Assembly (NCBI GenBank): GCA_036278755.1
Contig: DASUKL010000046.1
Coordinates: 1 to 28,835 of the forward strand
Origin: DASUKL01 sp036278755
GTDB taxonomy: Bacteria; Chloroflexota; Limnocylindria; Limnocylindrales; CSP1-4
DNA: 28,835 nt
Direction of reading: 5' to 3'
The notes beneath the pieces were generated by a model, which was not told where the DNA came from, did no database searches, and worked only from the letters and a program-made list of their open reading frames with translations. Shown here piece by piece: positions 22,585 through 28,835 of the stretch. The translations under genes and the position numbers were made by a program. Within the stretch, counting starts at the first letter, position 1; each line of letters begins with the position of its first letter.

Positions 22585-23911
22585 GGACCGCCTCCTTCCC
22601 CGTCCCCGTCGCCACCAGCCGCTCGAGCCGGGCGACGATGGTCGGCGCATGGCGCAGGCTCTCGGCCTGGTCGAGGGCCGCGGCCAGGACGTCAGGGGCC
22701 AGCGCGGCCCGCACCTCGGGATCCTCGGCCAGCAGGTCGCCCAGGGACCGCGCTTCGTCCACCGCCCGCAGCGCGGCGCGCTGGACCAGGGCGTAGGCCG
22801 CCTCGCGGGAGAGCCCGCCGGGGTCGACGAGGGCCAGGAGGACCCGTCCGCTGGCGGCCAGGCCCTGGTCGGCGGCCAGGTTCACGGCCATCCGATCGGC
22901 ATGCACGCCGAGGTCGGTCACGAGGCCGGTGAAGCGGACCAGCATGTAGTCGAGGAGGATCGTCGCGTCGGGCAGCACGACCCGCTCCACCGAGGAGTGG
23001 CTGATGTCCCGCTCGTGCCACAGGGCCTGGTCCTCGAGGGCCGCCGCGGCATAGCCGCGCAGCAAGCGGGCCAGGCCGGCCAGGCGCTCGGAGAGGATGG
23101 GGTTGCGCTTGTGGGGCATGGCCGAGGAACCCTTCTGGCCCTTACGGAACGGCTCGGACAGCTCACCGATCTCGGTGTGCTGGAGGTTGCGGACCTCGGT
23201 CGCGAAGCGCTCGATCGAGCCGCCGGCCAGGGCCAGGGCGGCCACGAAGGCGGCATGCCGGTCGCGGGCCACGATCTGGCTGGCGGCGGGGTCGACGGCC
23301 AGGCCCAGATCCTCCAGGGCGACAGCCTCGAGCTCGGGTTCCAGGTGGCTGTAGGTGCCCACGGGCCCCGAGAGCTTGCCGGTGGCCAGGTCGGCCGCGG
23401 CGGAGCGGACTCGAGCCCGGGCGCGGTCGAGCTCGAAGGCCCACCCGGCCAGCTTGACCCCCAGGGTCGTGGGCTCGGCGTGGACGGAATGAGTCCGGCC
23501 CATCATCGGGGTCGTGGCCTGCTCGCGGGCCCGGCCCACGACGGCCGCGACGGCCGCCCCGAAGTCGGCCTCGAGGCGTTCCGCGGCGGCCCGGCACTGG
23601 ATGGCCAGGGCGGTGTCGACGACGTCGCTGCTGGTGAGGCCGAGGTGCAACCAGCGCCCTTCCGGGCCCACGGTCTCGGCGACCTGGCTGACGAAGGCGA
23701 TGACGTCGTGGTCGGTCGTCCTCTCGATCTCGGCGATACGCGCCACGTCGATCCGGGCCCGCCCCTCGATGGCCGCCAGGGCCTCGGCCGGGATCCGTCC
23801 GGCGGCTGCCTGGGCCCGAGCCACGGCCAGCTCGACCCGCAGCATGGCCCCGAAGCGCGCCTCGTCGGTCCACAGGGCGCCCATCTCGGGCAAGGTGTAC
23901 CGGGGGATCAC
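22571..23911 (-). CDS. purB: Adenylosuccinate lyase
   Basis: This 446-residue fumarase-superfamily lyase acts twice: on SAICAR in the IMP pathway and on adenylosuccinate in AMP synthesis. Visible motifs are HDVIAFV (His68), GLTSSDVVDTALAIQ, MMGRTHSVHAEPTT (His141, the general acid/base region) and the flexible signature loop SSAMPHKRNP (about 262-271). The GTG start overlaps the purD stop by 4 nt. Dual function fits its place between purD and purC in an operon that also holds purA. Confidence 0.98.
   Translation of the reverse strand: MIPRYTLPEMGALWTDEARFGAMLRVELAVARAQAAAGRIPAEALAAIEGRARIDVARIAEIERTTDHDVIAFVSQVAETVGPEGRWLHLGLTSSDVVDTALAIQCRAAAERLEADFGAAVAAVVGRAREQATTPMMGRTHSVHAEPTTLGVKLAGWAFELDRARARVRSAAADLATGKLSGPVGTYSHLEPELEAVALEDLGLAVDPAASQIVARDRHAAFVAALALAGGSIERFATEVRNLQHTEIGELSEPFRKGQKGSSAMPHKRNPILSERLAGLARLLRGYAAAALEDQALWHERDISHSSVERVVLPDATILLDYMLVRFTGLVTDLGVHADRMAVNLAADQGLAASGRVLLALVDPGGLSREAAYALVQRAALRAVDEARSLGDLLAEDPEVRAALAPDVLAAALDQAESLRHAPTIVARLERLVATGTGKEAVRALD
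22591..22597 (-). promoter_or_regulatory. Ribosome-binding site deciding the purC start
   Basis: AAGGAGG on the minus strand, 6 nt before GTG 22584 and lying inside the last codons of purB. It is the strongest Shine-Dalgarno sequence in the operon, at the only junction with a longer overlap. Confidence 0.85.
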
Positions 23912-25395
23912 GTCGATGCCTCCACCGCGAGGCCGGCCCTGTGGCCGGGTCCACGCGACCCGAGGCCGTGGGCCCCCATCGACGAGCGGCCGACGTCACT
24001 TCGCCGCTGCAGGCCGCCGAAGTCGATCTGATCCGCGGCACCGTAGGCCGCCTCGGCCGCCAGGGCCACCGATGCGCCGCGCCCGACGACGGTCACGATC
24101 CGACCCCCGGCCGTCACCAGCCCGCCCTGGCCCGATGATCCGCCCGGTCCCGACCGACCGCCTCCGGCCCAGCCCACGCCGGCCCCGAAGAGGAGCCCGC
24201 CCGCCGCGCGGGCCGCATCGAGGCCGTCGATCGGCTCGCCGCGCCGTGGCCGCCCGGGATAGCCCGCCGCGGCCAGGACCACGCCCACGGCCGCTTCCTG
24301 GGCGACCGGCAGCAGCAGCCCCTCGACGCCCAGCGCGGTCGCGGTCTCGGTCAGCCGATCGGCCGCTGCGGCGGCCAGGAGCAGGGCCAACGGCACGGCC
24401 AGGCGGGGCAGGATGACCTGGGTCTCGGGGTCGCCCAGGCGGACGTTGAACTCCAGCAGCCGCGGCCCCTCCGCGGTCAGCATGAGGCCGGCATAGAGGG
24501 CCCCCCGGAAGGGCGTGCCGCGACCTGCCATCTCGGCCAGGACCGGCAGGTGGATGCGCCGGACGAGGTCGGCGGCCACCAGCTCGTCGAGATCGTCCAG
24601 GGGCGAGATGGCGCCCATGCCGCCCGTGTTCGGGCCGCGGTCGCCGTCGAGCAGGCGCTTGTGGTCGCGGGCCGCCGGCAGGGCCAGTGCGGCCCCGGTC
24701 GCATCGCAGATGCAGATCAGGCTGGCCTCGGATCCAGTGAGGCGCTCCTCCACCACGACGCGCGCCCCGGCCACGCCGAAGCGGCCCTCGACGAGCGCCT
24801 CGCGCAGGGCGGCCTCCGCGCTGGCCTCGTCCGGACAGACCGTGACGCCCTTGCCCGCTGCCAGCCCGTCAGCCTTCACCACACAGCCCCGGCCGGACAG
24901 CGTGGCGGCGAAGGCCAGGGCCGGCTCGATGGCCGTGAAGGACGCGCCGCGGGCCGTGGGCACGCCGGCCGCACGGCAGATCTCGCGGGTGAAGGCCTTG
25001 CTGCCTTCCAGGCGCGCCGCCGCGGCGCCTGGGCCGAAGGCCGGCACGCCGGCCACCCCGAGAGCGTCGACCAGGCCGCCCACCAGCGGTGCCTCGGGGC
25101 CCACGACGACGAGGTCGACCCGCTCGGCCCGGCAGAGGGCCATGACGCCGGGGATGTCGGTCTCGGTCAGCTCCGGGTGGACCTCGGCCGCGTCCTCCAT
25201 GAGGGCATTGCCCGGCCCGACGATGACCCGTTCGACGCCCGGCTCGGCGCCCAGCCGCCAGCAAAGGGCGTGCTCCCGGCCTCCGTCGCCGAGGACGAGG
25301 ATCGTCCGCGGGATGGGCACTTGCGAGGGGACCGACCTGCTCGAGCCGAGCGGCGCGGTCGACCGGACCGCCCCCCGACGCGGACCGCCGGTCAT
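23908..25395 (-). CDS. purD: Phosphoribosylamine-glycine ligase (GAR synthetase)
   Basis: This 495-residue ATP-grasp enzyme joins phosphoribosylamine and glycine. Motifs: ILVLGDGGREHALCWRL, VVGPEAPLVGGLVDAL, GSKAFTREICRAAGVPTA, CVVKADGLAAGKGVTV, RDHKRLLDGDRGPNTGGMGA and LLEFNVRLGDPETQVILPRL. Three parts are longer than usual: about 28 residues at the N-terminus, a Gly/Ser-rich insertion after GLLFGAGV, and about 27 residues after the normal end (DQIDFGGLQRRSDVG). The tail is encoded just ahead of the purB overlap. ATG 25395 overlaps the purA stop (ATGA); an internal GTG before PIPRTILVLG is a possible alternative start. Confidence 0.96.
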   Translation of the reverse strand: MTGGPRRGAVRSTAPLGSSRSVPSQVPIPRTILVLGDGGREHALCWRLGAEPGVERVIVGPGNALMEDAAEVHPELTETDIPGVMALCRAERVDLVVVGPEAPLVGGLVDALGVAGVPAFGPGAAAARLEGSKAFTREICRAAGVPTARGASFTAIEPALAFAATLSGRGCVVKADGLAAGKGVTVCPDEASAEAALREALVEGRFGVAGARVVVEERLTGSEASLICICDATGAALALPAARDHKRLLDGDRGPNTGGMGAISPLDDLDELVAADLVRRIHLPVLAEMAGRGTPFRGALYAGLMLTAEGPRLLEFNVRLGDPETQVILPRLAVPLALLLAAAAADRLTETATALGVEGLLLPVAQEAAVGVVLAAAGYPGRPRRGEPIDGLDAARAAGGLLFGAGVGWAGGGRSGPGGSSGQGGLVTAGGRIVTVVGRGASVALAAEAAYGAADQIDFGGLQRRSDVGRSSMGAHGLGSRGPGHRAGLAVEAST

Positions 25396-26699
25396 GCCAC
25401 CACCCGCCGGGCGGCCAGCGGCAGCTCGTCCCGGACGATCGTCTGCGAGCGCTCCGGGCCCACGCTGACCAGGGCGATGGGCACGCCGGCCAGGGCCTCC
25501 AGGCGATCGAGCACGTCGCGCGCCGCCCGCGGCAGCTCGGCCAGGGAGCGGACCGCGGTCAGGTCGGCCGTCCAGCCGGGGAACGTCTCGTAGACCGGCC
25601 GGGCCCGCTCCAGGTCGGCCAGCGGCAGCGGCCAGGCCTCGACCCGCCTGCTGTCGACCTCGTAGGCCGTGCAGATCCGCACCTCGGGCAGGCCGGAGAG
25701 GATGTCGAGCTTGTTGATCATGATGCAGCTGACGCTGTTGACGGCCACGGTGAAGCGCAGGGGGACCGCGTCGAACCAGCCGCAGCGGCGCTGGCGGCCG
25801 GTGGTCGTGCCGTACTCGCTGCCCCGTTCCAGCAGGTGGCGGCCGGTGGCGTCGTCGAGCTCGGTCGGGAAGGGGCCCGTCCCTACCCGGGTGGCATAGG
25901 CCTTCATGACCCCGATGACCTGGTCGATCTGGCGCGGGCCCACGCCCCCGCCGGTGCAGGCCCCGCCGGCCACGGCGTTCGAGCTGGTGACGTAGGGGTA
26001 GATGCCGTGGTCGAGGTCGAGGAGCGTGCCCTGGGCGCCCTCGAAGAGGACGTGCTGCCCGGCGGCGAGGGCCTCCTGGACCACGGCCGTCGTGTCGCAG
26101 ACATGCGGCGCCAGGCCGGCGCCCCAGTCCGCAGCCCGTGCGGTCAGCGCGTCGAGATCGAGGGGCGGCAGGCCATAGGTGCCGCCCAGGACGGCGTTCT
26201 TGTCAGGCAGCAGGCGGGCCAGCCGCTGGCGCAGCCCGGCCGGATCGAGCAGGTCGCCCACGCGGATGCCGATGCGCCAGGCCCGGTCGGCATAGGCCGG
26301 GCCGATGCCCCGATGGGTGGTGCCCAGCTCGAGGCCGGTGAGGCGGGCCTCCATGGCCCCGTCGAGGGCAACGTGGTAGGGCAGGATCACGTGGGCCGCG
26401 GCGCTGACCCGGATGCGGTCCACGTCCAGGCCGCGCTCGGCCAGCATGGCCATCTCGTCGAGCAGCGTCTGGGGGTTGACCACCACGCCGTTGGCGATGA
26501 TCGGGATGATGTGGGGGTAGAGGACGCCGCTCGGCACGAGGTGGAGCTTGAAGACCTGGTCACCCAGCACGATGGTGTGCCCGGCGTTGTCGCCGCCCTG
26601 GTAGCGGACCACATGGCTGACCGAGGCGGAGAGGAGATCGGTGGTCTTGCCCTTGCCCTCGTCGCCCCATTGGAGCCCGACCACGACCGTCGCGGGCAT
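25392..26699 (-). CDS. purA: Adenylosuccinate synthetase
   Basis: This 435-residue enzyme couples GTP hydrolysis to joining IMP and aspartate, the first step from IMP to AMP. The P-loop-like GLQWGDEGKGKTTDLLS (Asp13) and GGDNAGHTIV (His41) carry the catalytic pair, followed by HLVPSGVLYP, GTTHRGIGPAYADRA, LFEGAQGTLLDLDHGIYPYV and GPFPTELDD. The open frame continues 61 codons upstream without family similarity; ATG 26699 is the start. It heads the purine operon, preceded by a gene-free region of 428 nt with a candidate promoter and foldable leader. The 3' end overlaps purD by 4 nt. Having purA first in an IMP operon ties AMP synthesis to pathway expression. Confidence 0.98.
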   Translation of the reverse strand: MPATVVVGLQWGDEGKGKTTDLLSASVSHVVRYQGGDNAGHTIVLGDQVFKLHLVPSGVLYPHIIPIIANGVVVNPQTLLDEMAMLAERGLDVDRIRVSAAAHVILPYHVALDGAMEARLTGLELGTTHRGIGPAYADRAWRIGIRVGDLLDPAGLRQRLARLLPDKNAVLGGTYGLPPLDLDALTARAADWGAGLAPHVCDTTAVVQEALAAGQHVLFEGAQGTLLDLDHGIYPYVTSSNAVAGGACTGGGVGPRQIDQVIGVMKAYATRVGTGPFPTELDDATGRHLLERGSEYGTTTGRQRRCGWFDAVPLRFTVAVNSVSCIMINKLDILSGLPEVRICTAYEVDSRRVEAWPLPLADLERARPVYETFPGWTADLTAVRSLAELPRAARDVLDRLEALAGVPIALVSVGPERSQTIVRDELPLAARRVVA

Positions 26700-26742
26700 C
26701 AGTGCGACCGGGCCGGGTGGGGGGTAGGGTGCGCCCCTGGAA

Positions 26743-26765
26743 GCTCCGCCACGTGGCGGCGGAGC
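26743..26765 (-). promoter_or_regulatory. Hairpin in the purA leader
   Basis: A perfect 8-bp stem GCTCCGCC/GGCGGAGC with a 7-nt loop lies about 44 nt upstream of the purA ATG. A neighbouring GGAGC/GCTCC pairing (26762-26773) shares one arm, so two alternative folds are possible. I recognise no known riboswitch class. Confidence 0.45.
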
Positions 26766-26880
26766 AGGCTCCGGGCGAAGGTGCGGGTCGGTCTCACAGG
26801 GCCGAACCTGCCCCTGCCTCGAGCAACGGCGCCTCCCGGTCGAGGGGCGGGCTGGGGCCCGCCGGGCTTGGTAAGGCGCC

Positions 26881-26910
26881 ATGATACCGGCCCCCGCCTG
26901 GCGACGTCGG
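26881..26910 (-). promoter_or_regulatory. Candidate purA operon promoter CCGACG-N18-TATCAT
   Basis: On the minus strand TATCAT (26886-26881) matches the -10 consensus at five of six positions; CCGACG 18 nt upstream is a weak -35. It would give a leader of roughly 175 nt ahead of purA. The -35 is poor, so confidence is moderate. Confidence 0.45.
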
Positions 26911-26926
26911 GGCGGCCCGGCCCAGC

Positions 26927-27023
26927 GGCCGTCGGCTCAGGGGATCGGCCGTCGCCGGGTCGGCCGTCGCCTGAGGGATCCGGCCGTCGCTAGAGGGAGC
27001 GGTCGTCGCTTGGTCGGCCGTCG
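26927..27023. repeat. Array of six GGCCGTCG direct repeats
   Basis: GGCCGTCG occurs at 26927, 26947, 26962, 26982 and 27016, with one variant GGTCGTCG at 27001. Start-to-start spacing is 20, 15, 20, 19 and 15 nt, so long and short units alternate in part; several long units also share a GAGGGA- or AGGGGATC-like second half. The array sits just upstream of the candidate purA promoter. Confidence 0.7.
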
Positions 27024-27127
27024 CCTGACCATCGGGCGACCGGCGCAGGTACCTTCGGCCCGTCGGGCCGGGGCGAGCGCCGACCTAGGCTTCGCTGCGG
27101 CGGGCGAACAGCAGCCCCCACGGTGTC

Positions 27128-28780
27128 GTGCCGTCGCCGACGCCGCCGATACCGCCTCGACGAGGGACCGTGCTCCGACTACTCCGCCTTCTCGGACTCC
27201 TGGCGCCAGGCGCCCTCGCGCTCCGCGTCTTCGTCCTGCCCGTCCAGCAGGCCCAACTGGGTCCGGACCTCGCGGGGATCCTGGGCGAGGTGCTCGACGG
27301 CCTCATCGGGGCTGGCGTGGCCTGCCTCTTCGCCGCTCTCCTGCTGGGGCCCTGGATGGATCGCGTCGCCCGAGCCGTGGCCCGTCTGGCCGACGGCGAC
27401 TACGGCTACCGGCTGGGCCAGCGGCGGCTCGACGTGGGCCTGCCAGGGAAGGTCACGGCCGGCATCGACCGCATCGCCCAGCAGCTCTCCGAATCCCACG
27501 ACGCGGCCACCATGGACCGCCTGACCGGCATCGCCAACCGCCAGAACATCCTGGCCGCCATCTTCGAGGAGGTCGAGCGCTCGAAGCGCTACGAGCGTCC
27601 GATGTCGGTCGCTTTCGTCGACATCGACCACTTCAAGGCCGTCAACGACACCTACGGTCACCCGGCCGGCGACGTCGTCCTACGCCGCGTGGCAGACATC
27701 CTGCGGACGAACATCCGGGCCAGCGACAGGGTGGGCCGCTACGGCGGGGAGGAGTTCGTCCTACTGCTGCCCGAGACCAACGTCGACGACGCCGCCATGC
27801 TGGCCGAGAAGCTGCGTCTCTGCGTCCTGCGGGAGACCTTCCAGGTCAGCCCCGAGATCCGGCTCAACCTCACGATCTCCCTGGGTATCGCCGGGGGCCT
27901 CAGCCAGCGCGTCCGCTTCGAGACGATCGTCCGCGACGCCGACGCGGCCATGTTCAGCGCCAAGAGCCTGGGCCGCAACCAGACCTACGTCTTCGCCGAG
28001 CCCGACGAGGACGCCCGGGTGCCCCGGGCCCCCATCAGCCCCCAGGGGCGCGAGGACGCGGCGCGCATCGGCCGGGCCGCCCGGGCCGCGGCCCAGGAGC
28101 TGTTGCAGTCCGTCGTGGCTCCTCTGCCTCACTACCGCGGCCGGCCCTCCCAGCTCATCGCCGAGATCGCCACGACCATGGCCCGCAACCTCGGCCTGCC
28201 CGAGCCCGAGGTGGACCGGGTGCGCGTGGCCAGCCTCCTCCACGACGTAGGCAAGGTCGGCATCCCCTCGGAGATCCTCGACAAGCCCGCCCCGCTCAGC
28301 ACCGTGGAGTGGCAGTCGGTCGTCCAGCACCCCCGCATCGGCCAGCTCATCCTCGAGCAGGCCAGCGCCCTGCGCGAGGCCGTGCCGATCATCCTCCACC
28401 ACCACGAGCGCTTCAGCGGCCGCGGCTACCCCTACGGCCTGCGGGGCCAGGACATCCCCCTCGGCGCGCGCCTCGTCTCCATCGCCGACGCCTACGACGC
28501 GATGATGCACGACCGGCCCTACAAGGCCGCCATCGGCCACGCCGAGGCCATCGCCGAGCTCCGCCGCCACGCCGGCACCCAGTTCGATCCCGAGCTCGTC
28601 TCCCTCTTCTGCGACCTCTTCAGCGACGGCGTGCCGGGCTGGGAGTACGTCGGCAACACGTTGCGGCCCTTCGGGACCGAGGAGGAGCTGAGGGCCGCCC
28701 TGGAGGCCGAGGGGCAGCCCAGCCGTCGGCGCAGCCGACGCTCCTCAGGCGGCGGCAGCCACCGCGCCGCGGTAGGCTGA
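27128..28780 (+). CDS. Membrane-anchored GGDEF + HD-GYP cyclic-di-GMP enzyme
   Basis: Up to 550 residues. Two hydrophobic segments (about 16-38 and 56-74) anchor it, followed by a HAMP-like stretch (VARLADGDYGYRL). The GGDEF domain (about 125-290) has DRLTGIANRQN, FVDIDHFKAVNDTYGH and the active motif RYGGEEF (204-210). An RxxD inhibitory site (Arg197/Asp200) lies exactly five residues before it. The HD-GYP domain (about 330-500) has LLHDVGKVGIP and HHERFSGRGYP (425-435). Both cyclase and phosphodiesterase signatures are intact, so it may make and break c-di-GMP. The start is unsure: GTG 27128 lacks a ribosome-binding site and GTG 27170 follows GAGGG closely. It is transcribed divergently from purA. 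Confidence 0.95.
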   Translation: MPSPTPPIPPRRGTVLRLLRLLGLLAPGALALRVFVLPVQQAQLGPDLAGILGEVLDGLIGAGVACLFAALLLGPWMDRVARAVARLADGDYGYRLGQRRLDVGLPGKVTAGIDRIAQQLSESHDAATMDRLTGIANRQNILAAIFEEVERSKRYERPMSVAFVDIDHFKAVNDTYGHPAGDVVLRRVADILRTNIRASDRVGRYGGEEFVLLLPETNVDDAAMLAEKLRLCVLRETFQVSPEIRLNLTISLGIAGGLSQRVRFETIVRDADAAMFSAKSLGRNQTYVFAEPDEDARVPRAPISPQGREDAARIGRAARAAAQELLQSVVAPLPHYRGRPSQLIAEIATTMARNLGLPEPEVDRVRVASLLHDVGKVGIPSEILDKPAPLSTVEWQSVVQHPRIGQLILEQASALREAVPIILHHHERFSGRGYPYGLRGQDIPLGARLVSIADAYDAMMHDRPYKAAIGHAEAIAELRRHAGTQFDPELVSLFCDLFSDGVPGWEYVGNTLRPFGTEEELRAALEAEGQPSRRRSRRSSGGGSHRAAVG

Positions 28781-28835
28781 CCGGGCCCAACGAAGTCTCT
28801 GCTTCCGCCAGGCCACGGGCACGGCCCGAGGCAAG
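28781..28835. other. Right edge, nothing identified
   Basis: The last 55 nt after the GGDEF/HD-GYP stop hold no recognisable gene, hairpin or promoter. Confidence 0.6.

Larger units (their letters stand above)
26700..27127. other. Gene-free region between purA and the GGDEF/HD-GYP gene
   Basis: This 428-nt divergent region has no believable coding sequence. It holds, from the purA side, a foldable leader (hairpin at 26743-26765), a candidate purA promoter (26881-26910), an array of GGCCGTCG direct repeats (26927-27023), and a small CGGCCC/GGGCCG hairpin (27056-27070). No convincing promoter for the plus-strand gene was found. Confidence 0.7.

Noticed and set aside
26700..26880. Known purine or ZTP riboswitch ahead of purA
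   Set aside because: I could not match the conserved core of either class; only generic GC-rich stems are visible.

Overview
The window is GC-rich, gene-dense bacterial chromosome, with no phage, IS, CRISPR, rRNA or tRNA genes visible. The gene content is mostly housekeeping. A HrcA/CIRCE-controlled groESL, the separate PurS/PurQ/PurL form of FGAM synthase, a 4Fe-4S-type PurF and the pcrA-ligA neighbourhood point to a high-GC Gram-positive-like or Chloroflexota-like lineage. Chloroflexota (Limnocylindria-like) is my best guess, but it is an inference from gene style, not a database result.

Layout, left to right. 1-612: the 5' part of ligA (minus strand), divergent from a vapBC-type toxin-antitoxin pair (685-1334, plus). 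1459-2130: a broken LolA-like lipoprotein-carrier-type gene (minus) with two compensating frameshifts. 2166-5177: a PcrA/UvrD helicase (minus). 5361-5392: a strong hairpin terminator behind groES-groEL (7427-5409, minus), which has a textbook promoter and perfect CIRCE operator at 7556-7613. 7829-8659: an acyl-ACP thioesterase (plus). 12683-8724: a minus-strand run metG, tatD, a small membrane protein and an MFS exporter. 13448-12843: an Ala-rich LEA-like helical protein. 26699-13539: a 13-kb minus-strand purine operon, purA-purD-purB-purC-purS-purQ-purL-purF-purM-purN/purH, almost all joined by 4-nt start/stop overlaps. 26700-27127: a 428-nt gene-free region with a candidate purA promoter, a foldable leader and an array of GGCCGTCG direct repeats. 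27128-28780: a membrane-anchored GGDEF plus HD-GYP cyclic-di-GMP enzyme (plus).

The purine operon encodes every step from PRPP to IMP except AIR carboxylation (PurE/PurK), plus PurA, which commits IMP to AMP. Its last gene is a single 739-codon fusion of PurN (GAR formyltransferase) to PurH (AICAR formyltransferase/IMP cyclohydrolase), joining the two folate-dependent steps in one chain.

The least ordinary signals are: the PurN-PurH fusion; a methionyl-tRNA synthetase whose HIGH signature reads GLHT; the direct-repeat array and structured leader upstream of purA; apparently leaderless promoter geometry at ligA, vapB and pcrA; the twice-frameshifted LolA-like gene; and an MFS gene whose conserved N-terminus lies upstream of its first usable start codon. 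I found no clear evidence of a wholly new multi-gene system.
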